Source: Herbaspirillum sp. meg3 | Lineage (GTDB): Bacteria > Pseudomonadota > Gammaproteobacteria > Burkholderiales > Burkholderiaceae_D | NCBI RefSeq assembly: GCF_002257565.1 | Contig: NZ_CP022736.1 | Location: 5,084,001-5,148,000 of the forward strand | Length of the DNA: 64,000 bases | Reading direction: 5' to 3' | Shown: positions 26,062-35,782 of the stretch, in pieces | Layout: each line of letters starts with the position of its first letter | How positions within the stretch are numbered: position 1 is the stretch's first letter | Notes under the pieces: generated by a model | Told to the model about the DNA's origin: nothing | What the model saw: the letters and a program-made list of their open reading frames with translations, nothing else | Databases searched by the model: none | Made by a program: the position numbers and the translations under genes

Positions 26062-27378
26062 GTGACTCAATTTTCATTAAAAACAGATTCCCTCGCATAT
26101 AGCCTGCACGGCGCGGCGCAAGCGATTGTCGCCGTTCGCGAAGGCACCGCCCTGCCGCAAGCGCTGGCGCGCATTTTTGCGCACTATGACACCACACCAC
26201 AGGCGCGCGGCGCGATTCAGGATCTGTCCTATCTGAGCATGCGCAAGCTGGGCGTCGCAGACGGACTGCTCGGTCTGCTGGCCAACAAGCCGCCGCAACC
26301 GGCCGTGCTGCACGGACTGCTGACCTGTGCGCTCAGCCTGCTATTGGACAACACCAATCCGGCGTACGACGATTTCACCGTGGTCAATCAAGCCGTCGAG
26401 GCGGCGGCCGCCGATCCCGAAATGAGCCATGCCAAAGGCGTGGTCAACGCTATCCTGCGCCGCTTCTTGCGCGAGCGTGCAAGCTTGCTGCCGCAAGCGG
26501 AAAAAACGCCGGCCGGCACATGGAATTATCCAACCTGGTGGATTGATCGCCTCAAAGGCGCGTATCCGGATCAGTGGCAAGCCATTCTGCAGGCGGGCAA
26601 CGCGCCGCCGCCACTGACCTTGCGCGTCAATCGCCGCAAGAGCACGGTCGCCGCTTACCTGCAAACACTGACGGCACAGGGTGTCGGCGCGCGTCAGGTT
26701 GGCCCAGATGCGGTGCGCTTGGACAAACCCACGCCGGTGGCGCAGATCCCCGGCTTTGCCGATGGTCTGGTGTCCGTGCAAGATGCAGCCGCCCAAATGG
26801 CGGCGCCTTTGCTGGACGTGCACGACGGCATGGTTGTACTTGATGCTTGTGCCGCGCCCGGCGGCAAAACCGGCCATCTGCTGGAATGCGCCGACATTGA
26901 TCTGGTCGCGCTGGATCATGACCCCAAGCGTCTGCGCCGGATTGAAGAAAACCTGCGGCGTCTGCAACTGAACGCGACGCTCAAAGCCGGTGATGCACGC
27001 GGCGATGATACGAATGCAGGATGGTGGGACGGCAAACAATTCGACCGCATCCTCGCCGATGTTCCCTGTACGGCCTCAGGCATTGTGCGTCGCCACCCAG
27101 ATATTCGTTGGCTGCGCCGCAAAACTGATACGGCACAACTCACAACACTTTCCTCGCAAATCCTCGACAATCTTTGGCAGATGCTAAAGCCGGATGGTAA
27201 ATTGCTGTTGGTAACATGCTCGTTGTGGCCGCAGGAATCGGAAGAACAGGCTGCCGCGTTTGCCCAGCGCAACCAGGCTCTTCGACTGCCAGCTCCAGGT
27301 CAACTGCTGCCCACCGCCAGCGCAGAAACCGACCATGACGGCCTGTTTTATGCGCTGTTTCAGAAAACTGGACCATGA
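26062..27378 (+). CDS. rsmB: 16S rRNA (cytosine-967-C5)-methyltransferase RsmB
   Basis: RsmB (Sun/Fmu) methylates C967 of 16S rRNA. The 438 residues consist of an N-terminal NusB-like RNA-binding domain (about 1-150) and a SAM-dependent domain with VLDACAAPGGKTGHLLE (about 258-274), DVPCTASGIVRRHPDIRW and LLLVTCSLWPQES, carrying both conserved catalytic Cys residues. The start is a GTG at 26062. The next gene overlaps its 3' end, suggesting an operon through the kinase genes. Confidence 0.95.
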   Translation: MTQFSLKTDSLAYSLHGAAQAIVAVREGTALPQALARIFAHYDTTPQARGAIQDLSYLSMRKLGVADGLLGLLANKPPQPAVLHGLLTCALSLLLDNTNPAYDDFTVVNQAVEAAAADPEMSHAKGVVNAILRRFLRERASLLPQAEKTPAGTWNYPTWWIDRLKGAYPDQWQAILQAGNAPPPLTLRVNRRKSTVAAYLQTLTAQGVGARQVGPDAVRLDKPTPVAQIPGFADGLVSVQDAAAQMAAPLLDVHDGMVVLDACAAPGGKTGHLLECADIDLVALDHDPKRLRRIEENLRRLQLNATLKAGDARGDDTNAGWWDGKQFDRILADVPCTASGIVRRHPDIRWLRRKTDTAQLTTLSSQILDNLWQMLKPDGKLLLVTCSLWPQESEEQAAAFAQRNQALRLPAPGQLLPTASAETDHDGLFYALFQKTGP

Positions 27379-28036
27379 ATTGACGCAATCGGCCCTCATC
27401 TCCTCTCATCTGCCGTCATTCCGCCATCCTCCAGCGGCGGCGTCGGGAGCCTCGACCGCCGTCCGCCTGTTGTGGCGCACGTGTCGTTGCGTCCTTTTGC
27501 TTGCTCTGGCGCTGATCCTGCTGTTCTCACCGGCCACCAGCCATGCCGCGGAAGTCGATATCACGCAAGCGTCGCTGGAAGCGACCGATGACGGCTACCG
27601 TTTGTCGGCGTCGTATTCCTTTGAGCTTAACCGCAGTCTGGAAGATGCCCTGGTGCGCGGCGTGCCGTTGTATTTCACCACCGATGTGCAACTGACGCGG
27701 CGGCGCTGGTACTGGTTCGACGAGGTGTCGATTTCGGTATCTCGTACGGTACGCATCTCCTTCAATGTGCTGACCCGCCAATATCACGCCTCGACCAGCG
27801 GCCAGCTGCAGCAAAGTTTTTCATCGCTGGAAGATGCCATGTCGCTGATCCGCCGGCCGCCGCGCTGGATCATTGCCGACAAGAGCGCTCTCACGTCCGG
27901 CGATATCTATAAGGTCGGCCTGCGCATGCGCCTGGATGTGGCCCAGTTGCCCAAACCGTTCCAGATCAACGCGCTCAATAACAGTGACTGGCGTCTTTCC
28001 TCCGACTGGAAAGAATTCACCTTCAAAGTCGAATGA
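27350..28036 (+). CDS. DUF4390 domain protein
   Basis: The product has a hydrophobic segment (about residues 42-57, LLLALALILLFS) acting as signal or anchor, then a roughly 165-residue beta-rich domain (AEVDITQASLEATDDGYRL to KEFTFKVE) matching DUF4390, a betaproteobacterial family found next to NtrY-type kinases. The function is unknown; periplasmic location and the ATGA overlap with the kinase start suggest an accessory to that sensor. The start is uncertain: ATG at 27350 overlaps rsmB by 29 bases, and a TTG at 27380 is also possible. Confidence 0.8.
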   Translation: MRCFRKLDHELTQSALISSHLPSFRHPPAAASGASTAVRLLWRTCRCVLLLALALILLFSPATSHAAEVDITQASLEATDDGYRLSASYSFELNRSLEDALVRGVPLYFTTDVQLTRRRWYWFDEVSISVSRTVRISFNVLTRQYHASTSGQLQQSFSSLEDAMSLIRRPPRWIIADKSALTSGDIYKVGLRMRLDVAQLPKPFQINALNNSDWRLSSDWKEFTFKVE

Positions 28037-30354
28037 CCCGGACCCTGCGCTATTTGCTGGTGGTGGGTGGCGGCGTCATCAGCATTTTGTTGTTCCTGCT
28101 GGCTTCGGCCTCTGAAAACTCCGCACTATTCGATCAGCACTATCCCTGGCTGCTGGGCCTGAATGCACTGGCGGCAGTTGCACTGCTGCTGCTGGTCGTG
28201 CTGCTGCTGACGAGGCTGTACAAACGCTATCGGCGCGGCAAGTTCGGCTCCAAGTTGCTGGCACGGCTGGTGATGCTGTTTGCGCTGATCGGTATTCTGC
28301 CCGGCGCAGTGATCTATCTGGTGTCGGTACAGTTTGTATCACGCTCGATCGAATCGTGGTTTGACGTGCGGATGGAAGCAGCGCTGGAATCCGGCCTCAA
28401 TCTCGGTCGCAATGCATTGGACTCCTCTTTGACCGACCTGGCCGCGCGTGGACGTGCAATGGCGCAGGAAATGGCCGACATGTCCGAATCCGAGCAGGTC
28501 ACCTATCTGTCGCGACAACGCGATCAGAGCATGGAAATCACCGTCGTCAACGCCAATGGCCAGGTCTTGGCAACGGTAGGCGGTCGCATCGGCGTACTGA
28601 CACCGACCGTGCCGACGGCGGCCATGATGCGCCAGGCCAAAGTCACACGCGGCTTCTCGGTCGTGGAAAGCGACGATTCGCGCCCGCTCAACGGCGAATC
28701 GGATTCGGACGGCAACCTGCGCCTGCATGTGGTGATCTCCGTACCGACATCTTCCAAAGCGATGGGCCTGCAAAACGACAATCGTTTTCTGCAAATTCTG
28801 CAGCCGGTTCCGGACTACCTCGCCACCAATGCGGAGACCCTGCGGCTGGCCTATAGCGAGTACCAGCAACGCTCGGTGGCGCGCTCCGGCCTGCGCAAGA
28901 TTTATATCGTCACCCTGACCCTGACGTTGCTGCTAGCCATTTTCGGCGCCATCGCCAGCGCCTTCCTGATCGCCAGCGACCTCGCCAAGCCTTTGCTGCT
29001 GCTGGCAGAGGGCACCAAGGCAGTGGCCGAGGGCGACCTGTCGCCGCGCCCGATTGTCAGTACGTCAGATGAACTAGGCACGCTGACCCAGTCCTTCAAC
29101 ACCATGACGCGGCAGCTGCTGGAAGCGCGCACCTCGGTGGAGAAGAATCGCGCCGAGCTGGAGAACGCCAAAGCCTATCTGGAATCCGTGCTCGCCAATA
29201 TGTCGGCCGGTGTGATGGTGCTCGACAGCGAATTCTCCATCGTCAGCGTCAACGACTCGGTGCGCCGCATTCTCGGTTACGACTTCAGCGGCCGTGTCGG
29301 CACGCCGCTGCACACCATCGATGGTCAGGCGCTGTTTGCCGAAGCAATCATCAAGGCCTTCTCGGAACAGCGCGCCCAGCTCGCTTCCGACGTCGCCGAA
29401 GACAGCCTCCACTGGCAGCAGCAGATTGAGCTGCCGCATCGCGGTACAAGTACAAACACCAATGCCGGTGGTACCGACGTCGCAGCACCTGAAACCCGCC
29501 GGGAAGACACCAAGGAAGGTGATTCCGCCAGTGGCAAGATAACCCTGCTGGCACGCGGCTCGCACTTGCCGGTAGAAAGCGGCGTGGGCTATGTGGTGGT
29601 GTTTGACGATATCAGCAACGTGATTTCCGCCCAACGCTCGATTGCCTGGGGTGAAGTGGCGCGCCGTCTGGCGCATGAAATCAAAAACCCGCTGACGCCC
29701 ATTCAACTCTCCGCCGAACGCCTGCAGATGCGCCTGGCCGACAAGTTGATGCCGCAGGACGCGGCGATACTGGAAAAAAGCACGACCACGATTGTGAACC
29801 AGGTCACCGCCATGAAGCACATGGTTGACGATTTCCGCGAATATGCGAAGACGCCGCCGGCCAAACCCTCTGCATTGGACCTGAACGCGCTGACCGAAGA
29901 AATCCTGCACCTTTATCTGGCCGGCGACGGCCGCGACAGCATCCATGTCAAGCTGGCGCCGGACTTGCCGAAAGTAATGGGCGACGCCACCCAATTGCGC
30001 CAGGTCATCCACAACCTGCTGCAGAATGCACAGGACGCCGTCGCAGAGAACGGTGAAATACCGCCGCGCATCGACGTGGCGACGGAACTGATCAAGTATC
30101 AGGGTTCGGGCGGCGCAGCGCGCAGTGCGGTGCGTCTGACTATTACGGACAACGGCCCGGGCTTCGCCTCGAAAATTTTAGCTAACGCCTTCGAACCTTA
30201 CGTGACGTCAAAACCGAAAGGTACGGGCTTGGGCCTTGCGATGGTCAAGAAAATCATCGACGAACACGGTGGACGAGTCGATATACAGAATAGAAGCGAA
30301 ACAAGAGGCGCAAAAATATTGATTTTGCTGTTAAAGTTAGCATCCGATGCATAA
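28033..30354 (+). CDS. NtrY-like sensor histidine kinase
   Basis: A 773-residue membrane kinase of the NtrY family. It has two N-terminal hydrophobic segments (about 5-25 and 36-57) and a third near 78-98, an extracytoplasmic region, a further segment at about 290-315 leading into HAMP (LLAEGTKAVAEGDLSPRP), a PAS domain with AYLESVLANMSAGVMVLD, the HisKA H-box RRLAHEIKNPLTPIQ, and the ATPase boxes ITDNGPGF and GTGLGLAMVKKII. The last 60 codons are notably more A/T-rich than the rest, but the frame and motifs are intact. Its start overlaps the DUF4390 stop. Confidence 0.92.
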   Translation: MTRTLRYLLVVGGGVISILLFLLASASENSALFDQHYPWLLGLNALAAVALLLLVVLLLTRLYKRYRRGKFGSKLLARLVMLFALIGILPGAVIYLVSVQFVSRSIESWFDVRMEAALESGLNLGRNALDSSLTDLAARGRAMAQEMADMSESEQVTYLSRQRDQSMEITVVNANGQVLATVGGRIGVLTPTVPTAAMMRQAKVTRGFSVVESDDSRPLNGESDSDGNLRLHVVISVPTSSKAMGLQNDNRFLQILQPVPDYLATNAETLRLAYSEYQQRSVARSGLRKIYIVTLTLTLLLAIFGAIASAFLIASDLAKPLLLLAEGTKAVAEGDLSPRPIVSTSDELGTLTQSFNTMTRQLLEARTSVEKNRAELENAKAYLESVLANMSAGVMVLDSEFSIVSVNDSVRRILGYDFSGRVGTPLHTIDGQALFAEAIIKAFSEQRAQLASDVAEDSLHWQQQIELPHRGTSTNTNAGGTDVAAPETRREDTKEGDSASGKITLLARGSHLPVESGVGYVVVFDDISNVISAQRSIAWGEVARRLAHEIKNPLTPIQLSAERLQMRLADKLMPQDAAILEKSTTTIVNQVTAMKHMVDDFREYAKTPPAKPSALDLNALTEEILHLYLAGDGRDSIHVKLAPDLPKVMGDATQLRQVIHNLLQNAQDAVAENGEIPPRIDVATELIKYQGSGGAARSAVRLTITDNGPGFASKILANAFEPYVTSKPKGTGLGLAMVKKIIDEHGGRVDIQNRSETRGAKILILLLKLASDA

Positions 30355-30570
30355 GGATTAAGATTTTTGTCGTAGCTGCCGTTGATACATGGGTCTTTAC
30401 CGAGTAAGGTTGCGAAATTAGGCCGGCGGTTTTTGTGTCTGCGTGCCGTACCATTATGCGTACCGTCCTCGCCGACACGCCTAGCCAGATTGATTTCGTA
30501 ACGGTGCTTTGCAAAGAGTTCACCGGTAGCACAGAAAATCTCAAAAATATCTAGTGAGGAAAGCAGGCAC

Positions 30571-31308
30571 ATGGCTAACATCCTGGTCGTCGATGACGAA
30601 ATGGGTATCCGCGAATTGCTCTCGGAAATTTTGGGCGATGAAGGACATGTCGTAGCAACCGCCGAGAATGCACAACAGGCGCGTGAATTGAGATTGGGCA
30701 GCGTTCCCGATCTGGTGCTGCTCGACATCTGGATGCCGGACACCGATGGTGTCACACTGCTCAAGGAATGGCAGCGCGACGGTCTGCTGACGATGCCGGT
30801 CATCATGATGTCCGGCCATGCGACCATCGACACCGCTGTCGAAGCGACCCGCATCGGCGCGCTCAACTTCCTGGAAAAACCGATCGCTCTGCAAAAACTG
30901 CTCAAGGCAGTTCAGCAAGGCCTGTCGCACAGCCGCGAACCGGCGCGCCCGGTGTCGTACATCCGTCCAACGGTAACGGCCAACACCGACAGCATCGATC
31001 ACCACTCCAGTCCGCCGTCGTCCTACGCGCCTCCAAGCGCGTCCGACGCATTGCACCACGGGCACGGTATGGCGATTGCGCCGGCGTATGCACCCATCGC
31101 CGACAATGCCTCCAATATTTCCTTTGACTTGCCGCTGCGTGAAGCGCGCGATGCCTTTGAGCGCGCTTACTTCGAATATCACCTCGTGCGTGAAAATGGC
31201 AGCATGACGCGCGTGGCAGAACGCACAGGGCTGGAACGCACTCACTTGTACCGCAAACTCAAGCAGTTGGGCGTGGAGCCCGGCAAGCTGTCTAAAAAGA
31301 GCATCTAA
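30571..31308 (+). CDS. Response regulator, REC plus Fis-type HTH without AAA+ domain
   Basis: The likely partner of the NtrY-like kinase. The 245 residues comprise a receiver domain (1-120) with DDE at 8-10, phospho-acceptor Asp52 (LLDIWMP) and Lys in FLEKPI, an unusual Ser/Pro/His-rich linker (about 125-185), and a C-terminal Fis-type helix-turn-helix (MTRVAERTGLERTHLYRKLKQLG). The sigma-54-interacting AAA+ domain of canonical NtrX is absent, so the architecture is that of ActR/PrrA/RegA regulators. GAGGAAAG precedes the ATG. Confidence 0.9.
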   Translation: MANILVVDDEMGIRELLSEILGDEGHVVATAENAQQARELRLGSVPDLVLLDIWMPDTDGVTLLKEWQRDGLLTMPVIMMSGHATIDTAVEATRIGALNFLEKPIALQKLLKAVQQGLSHSREPARPVSYIRPTVTANTDSIDHHSSPPSSYAPPSASDALHHGHGMAIAPAYAPIADNASNISFDLPLREARDAFERAYFEYHLVRENGSMTRVAERTGLERTHLYRKLKQLGVEPGKLSKKSI

Positions 31309-31707
31309 GGATCTGATGCCTCACGGCAAAGCAGGATTGCCCTGCTTTGCCGCATACCGTATTTCTACTGGGTTATTTTTGTTGAGTGCTAACCGCTGAA
31401 GATTTCCCCGCGGTTTTACAGCAGATTCACGGCTGATTGCGCGCTAACACTTACCGTATCGCCTTCAGCTCCGGTAACACCAGATGTTCTCTCCCGGAAC
31501 CTTCTTGCGGCCAGTTTATCCACTCTGAAGGCAGCTCGCCTGTTCGTTCATGTCATTTTGTCATCCGGGGCACAAGTTATCCCTAATTGCGCCGTAAAAC
31601 ACTCAGGGAGATCAAAGAACGAGTCCAGAGGGGCACACCCCCACCTTGAAATCCCCGGATATGACGCCACTTCCTTCACAAAGCTAGCATTTGCATAAGG
31701 AGCCACT
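31309..31707. other. Intergenic region with two hairpins
   Basis: There is no gene in this 399-base gap. After the strong hairpin at 31324-31352 comes an AACCGC/GCGGTT stem (around 31391-31415) followed by TTTTA. Nothing else stands out apart from G/C-rich tracts near 31630-31650, before the DUF3567 gene. Confidence 0.5.
31324..31352 (+). terminator. Twelve-pair hairpin after the response regulator
   Basis: CGGCAAAGCAGG and CCTGCTTTGCCG form a perfect 12-pair stem with a five-base loop, 16 bases after the stop. No T run follows directly (a T-rich tract comes about 20 bases later), so it is a probable but not a textbook terminator. Confidence 0.6.
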
Positions 31708-31965
31708 ATGAACCTGATCTACAACAGTGAGCAATACAGCGTCGTTGAATTCGGTGCCGACCGTGACCATGAAGCCTTGCGCTTTGGCGGTTATGAAATC
31801 ATGGACAAATCGGGCCAGCGCGAAATCTACATCGACGGCCCCGCCGCCGAGTTGTTTCGCAAGGATGTGCAGGAGTTGATCGCGACGGAACCGTCGATGG
31901 AAGACATCGATACCTTCCTCAGCAAGTACGATCTGATGATGCGTCATCCCATGACGTTGCACTAA
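31708..31965 (+). CDS. DUF3567 family protein
   Basis: An 85-residue cytoplasmic protein with no signal or membrane segment, beginning MNLIYNSEQYSVVEFGAD and ending MRHPMTLH; it matches the small DUF3567 family of betaproteobacteria. Its function is not known. A clear AAGGAG ribosome site lies upstream of the ATG. It is isolated between two intergenic regions. Confidence 0.85.
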   Translation: MNLIYNSEQYSVVEFGADRDHEALRFGGYEIMDKSGQREIYIDGPAAELFRKDVQELIATEPSMEDIDTFLSKYDLMMRHPMTLH

Positions 31966-32181
31966 GAGCCTACACAGAGACAGCGTACGCAGATCTTCTG
32001 ACCTGCGCGAAACAATCCCGCAGCATGACGCCTCCAGCGGGATTGCTTCGCGCCATCCACCTTCGATAATTCATCAGCATCCGGCGGCAAACCACACGCC
32101 GTTCTTCCAGCTTTTTGCCGATTCTGCCGGTACTGCTTATCTCAGCAGTACCTCCCAATCACTTGCATTTTTCCACCCGGC

Positions 32182-32187
32182 TATAAT
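32182..32187 (+). promoter_or_regulatory. -10 element before the TrmB-like gene
   Basis: A perfect TATAAT ending 29 bases before the GTG start. A -35 element with proper spacing is not obvious (TCACTT at 32159-32164 is poor), so this is a partial promoter call. Confidence 0.4.
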
Positions 32188-32216
32188 GTCAGGCTTCTCT
32201 CGCATGCAAGCCTGAA

Positions 32217-32915
32217 GTGAACTCGTCCCCCATCACCAGCAGCCAGACCGGCATTCATGAACAGCTCTCCACGCTGGTCGCCAGACATGTCGCTTCGCCG
32301 TTCCGCAAGCCGGTCACCGACTACAACCGCAAGGCATTCGACAGCAGCATCGCCGCATGGCGCGCGGCAGGTGCAGCGCCACTGATTCTCGATACCGGCT
32401 GCGGTGTGGGCCTGTCGTCCTATCATCTGGCAGTGCAGCATCCCGATCATTTCGTCATCGGCATCGATCAATCCGAAGACCGGTTGGCGCGCAATACGCA
32501 TTGGAGCGGCCCCGAGCCACTCAACCTGTGCTTCGTCCGCGCCGATCTGATCGATTATTGGCGTCTGCTGCTGGAAGCGCGCATTTTTCCCGCCCGCCAG
32601 TATTTGCTCTACCCCAATCCCTGGCCCAAGATCGGCCATGTGGCGCGACGCTGGCAAGGCCATGCGGTGTTCCCGACGATCGTCGCCTTGGGGGGGTATA
32701 TCGAATGCCGCAGCAACTGGCAGATTTACGTTGAAGAATTCGCGGCTGCGCTCAATCAGGTCGGCGCAGACAAACTGGATCGCATCGCCATCAGTGAAAC
32801 CTATACGACCGAAACGCCGATCACGCCGTTTGAGCGCAAATACCTGTCCTCGGGACATGGTTTGTGGCGTTGCTGTGCGCAGGTGACGGCAGCCGGCATC
32901 AACGCTTTGACATAA
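32217..32915 (+). CDS. TrmB-like SAM-dependent methyltransferase
   Basis: A 232-residue class I methyltransferase related to tRNA (guanine-N7)-methyltransferase TrmB. It has the SAM motif LDTGCGVGLSSYHLA (about 58-72), VIGIDQSEDRLARN, and YPNPWPK, the counterpart of the TrmB FPDPWPKKRH motif. The Lys/Arg/His run that follows that motif in genuine TrmB is mostly lost (IGHVARRW), so this may be a divergent paralogue with another substrate. The start is GTG at 32217. Confidence 0.75.
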   Translation: MNSSPITSSQTGIHEQLSTLVARHVASPFRKPVTDYNRKAFDSSIAAWRAAGAAPLILDTGCGVGLSSYHLAVQHPDHFVIGIDQSEDRLARNTHWSGPEPLNLCFVRADLIDYWRLLLEARIFPARQYLLYPNPWPKIGHVARRWQGHAVFPTIVALGGYIECRSNWQIYVEEFAAALNQVGADKLDRIAISETYTTETPITPFERKYLSSGHGLWRCCAQVTAAGINALT

Positions 32916-33016
32916 AACAGATTTCAAAGCACGCACCGAGTCCCCAACCTAAGCTCAACCTATCTCTTCAATTTCTTAATCCTCGCCAACATGGCTCTTC
33001 TTCCCGGATATCCAGC

Positions 33017-33853
33017 ATGAGTCTCGCTGTCATCGCACTGGTGCTCTGCGCCGCCCTGTTGCACGCCTCATGGAACGCTTTACTGAAAAGCAGCGGCGAT
33101 CGCCTCGCCTCACTCACACTCATGACCATCGGCGCCGGCGTCGGCGCGATTCCGCTGGTGCTGTTCACGCCGCTGCCGCATGCGGACGCGTGGTTCTACA
33201 TCATCCTCTCTGCCATCCTGCATACCGGCTACAACCTGTTTCTGATCCGCGCCTATCGCATCGGCGACTTCGGCCAGTCCTACCCGATCGCGCGCGGCTC
33301 GTCGCCGCTGCTGGTGTCGATCGGCGCTGCCGTCTTCGCCGGCGAACAGATGAACAGCTACACCTGGATCGGCGTCGGCCTGGTGTCGATCGGCATCATC
33401 AGCCTCGCGCATCTCAAAGATCGCCGTAACCTGTCCGGCCCGATTGCCGCGTTCACCACCGGCGCTTTCATCGCCGCCTATACCGTCACCGACGGCATCG
33501 GCGCGCGTCTGGCAGGCAATGCGATCTCCTACTCAGGCTGGTTGTTTGTACTCGACAGCTTTCCGCTGGCCTTGATTTTCATGTGGATGCATCGACGCCT
33601 GCCGATGGCGACGGAGCGCAAGCAAAACTGGCTCAGTCTTGCCGGTGGCGTCATGTCTTTGCTGGCTTACGGGATTGTGATCTGGGCGGTGACGCTGGCG
33701 CCGATGGGAACCGTCTCAGCATTGCGCGAGACGTCGGTACTGTTTGCCGCGTTGATCGGTGCGATCTTTTTGGGAGAGAAACTGACGATGCGGCGCATCT
33801 TTGCCTGCCTCGTCATTACCGTCGGCGCTATCGTGCTGGGGATGCATCGCTAG
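33017..33853 (+). CDS. EamA/DMT-family transporter
   Basis: A 278-residue membrane protein with about nine to ten hydrophobic segments, starting MSLAVIALVLCAALLHASWNA and containing YPIARGSSPLL, typical of one EamA subgroup. Substrate unknown. The ATG at 33017 gives a normal start just ahead of segment 1. It is clearly paralogous to the gene at 62883-63710, which shares HAxWNALL, GYNLFL and YPISRGSSPLL. Its stop is 27 bases from the convergent kup stop. Confidence 0.88.
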   Translation: MSLAVIALVLCAALLHASWNALLKSSGDRLASLTLMTIGAGVGAIPLVLFTPLPHADAWFYIILSAILHTGYNLFLIRAYRIGDFGQSYPIARGSSPLLVSIGAAVFAGEQMNSYTWIGVGLVSIGIISLAHLKDRRNLSGPIAAFTTGAFIAAYTVTDGIGARLAGNAISYSGWLFVLDSFPLALIFMWMHRRLPMATERKQNWLSLAGGVMSLLAYGIVIWAVTLAPMGTVSALRETSVLFAALIGAIFLGEKLTMRRIFACLVITVGAIVLGMHR

Positions 33854-33880
33854 CTCGATAGCACCGACGTAAATGAAGCC

Positions 33881-35782
33881 TTAGATTTCTACCTTCGTTC
33901 CCAGCTCCACCACCCGGTTTGCCGGGATGTGGAAGAAGTCCGAAGGCTTGGCGCCGTTCTGATACATCCACGCGAACAGCTGTTCGCGCCACAGCGACAT
34001 GCCCAGCAACTTGCTCGGCACCACCGTATCGCGCGCCAGGAAGAAGGACGTGTCCATCAAGTCGAACTCCATGTTGAACTGCGCCGCCGTCAGATCCAGC
34101 ACCTTGTTCACCTCCGGCGCTTCCTTGAAGCCGAACGCCGCGCGCAGCAGATAGACGTTGCCGCCCATATCCTTGAGCGTCAGGCGATTTTCATTGGAAA
34201 CATAAGGCACGTCCCAGATACTGATCTTCAGGAAGAATACGCGTTCGTGCAAGATCCGGTTGTGCTTGAGATTATGCAGCAGCGCCACCGGCACGGTATT
34301 GATATTGCCGGTCATGAACACCGCGGTACCGCCAACACGATGCGGCGGATGCGCCAGCAAACCCTCGACGAACGGTTCCAGTGGAATGCCGTCGTCCTTG
34401 ATACGCGTACGCAGCAACATGCGCCCCGAATACCAGGTCATCAGCAGGAAGAACGCGGCGCCGCCCAGCAGCAGCGGGAACCAGCCGCCTTCGGCGATCT
34501 TCAGCAAATTGGCGGCAAAGAACGCAAAGTCGACGATGAAGAATGCGCCAATCACCAACGTCACCAACACCGGATGCCATTTCCATTCGATGCGCATCAC
34601 GACCGCCGCCAGTATGGTGGTGATCACCATCGTGGTTGTCACCGCCACACCGTACGCCGCCGCCAGATTGTCGGATTTCTTGAACGCCAGCACCACGGCC
34701 ACCACCAGCACCAGCAACATCCAGTTGATCAGCGGAATATAGATCTGGCCACGCTCGTCTTCCGACGTATGCAGAATACGCATGCGCGGCACAAAGCCCA
34801 GCAGGATCGCCTGACTGGTCAGCGAGAATGCGCCGGAAATCACCGCCTGCGATGCAATCACCGTCGCAAACGTAGCCAGCACCACCATCGGCACCAGCAA
34901 CACCTCCGGCACCATCAGATAAAACGGATTCTGAATCGCCGCCGGATTGGTCAGCAGATTAGCGCCCTGGCCGAAGTAATTGATCACCAGGCAAGGCATC
35001 ACGGTATACAGCCACGCAAAGCGGATCGGGCGAATGCCGAAATGCCCCATATCGGCATACAGCGCTTCGGCGCCGGTCAGCACCAGCACCACTGAACCGA
35101 GCACGATGAACGCCTGCAGCGAATGCTCGATCATGAAATGCACGGCGTAGTAGGGATTGATCGCTACCATGATGCCCGGCGCCTTGAGGATGTGATACAC
35201 CCCCAGCGCGCCCAGCGAAATGAACCAGATGAACATGATCGGCCCAAACAGCTTGCCGACCAGATTGGTGCCGTGACGCTGGATCAGGAACAAACCGATC
35301 AGAATCGCCAGCGTCAGCGGGATCACGTAATGCGAGGTTCCCGGTACCGCGATATCCATCCCCTCCACCGCCGACAACACCGAAATCGCCGGCGTGATCA
35401 CCACGTCGCCATAGAACATACAGGCGCCGAACACGCCCAGCATCATCAGCCATTTGGCACGCGGCGAACCGCTCACAGCCGTGCGCAACGACAGCGCCAT
35501 CAAGGCCAGTACGCCACCTTCGCCGTTGTTGTCGGCGCGCATGACGAACAGCACGTATTTGAGCGAGACCACGATCGTGATCGACCAGAACAGCATCGAG
35601 ATAATGCCCAGCACGGCGTCATGCGAAAACGCGATGCCGTGCTCCGGGCTGAAGCATTCTTTCAGCGCATACAGCGGACTGGTGCCGATGTCGCCGAAGA
35701 CGACACCCAGTGCTGCCAGGGTGATGATGTGGAGTTTTTGTGACCGGAAGGAATAATTTGGTCTGACCTGAGATGAACTCAT
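33881..35782 (-). CDS. kup: Potassium transporter Kup
   Basis: Kup is a proton-coupled inner-membrane K+ uptake protein. The 633-residue product has twelve hydrophobic segments in the first 450 residues, the family opening LAALGVVFGDIGTSPLYALKE, and the cytoplasmic C-terminal domain from about 480. The length agrees with E. coli Kup. It is a single gene; divergent from the ABC cluster that starts at 36244. Confidence 0.95.
   Translation of the reverse strand: MSSSQVRPNYSFRSQKLHIITLAALGVVFGDIGTSPLYALKECFSPEHGIAFSHDAVLGIISMLFWSITIVVSLKYVLFVMRADNNGEGGVLALMALSLRTAVSGSPRAKWLMMLGVFGACMFYGDVVITPAISVLSAVEGMDIAVPGTSHYVIPLTLAILIGLFLIQRHGTNLVGKLFGPIMFIWFISLGALGVYHILKAPGIMVAINPYYAVHFMIEHSLQAFIVLGSVVLVLTGAEALYADMGHFGIRPIRFAWLYTVMPCLVINYFGQGANLLTNPAAIQNPFYLMVPEVLLVPMVVLATFATVIASQAVISGAFSLTSQAILLGFVPRMRILHTSEDERGQIYIPLINWMLLVLVVAVVLAFKKSDNLAAAYGVAVTTTMVITTILAAVVMRIEWKWHPVLVTLVIGAFFIVDFAFFAANLLKIAEGGWFPLLLGGAAFFLLMTWYSGRMLLRTRIKDDGIPLEPFVEGLLAHPPHRVGGTAVFMTGNINTVPVALLHNLKHNRILHERVFFLKISIWDVPYVSNENRLTLKDMGGNVYLLRAAFGFKEAPEVNKVLDLTAAQFNMEFDLMDTSFFLARDTVVPSKLLGMSLWREQLFAWMYQNGAKPSDFFHIPANRVVELGTKVEI

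Noticed and set aside
31384..31392. GAGTGCTAA, a possible half of a CIRCE heat-shock operator
   Set aside because: The partner TTAGCACTC is missing at the required nine-base distance and no chaperone gene follows.
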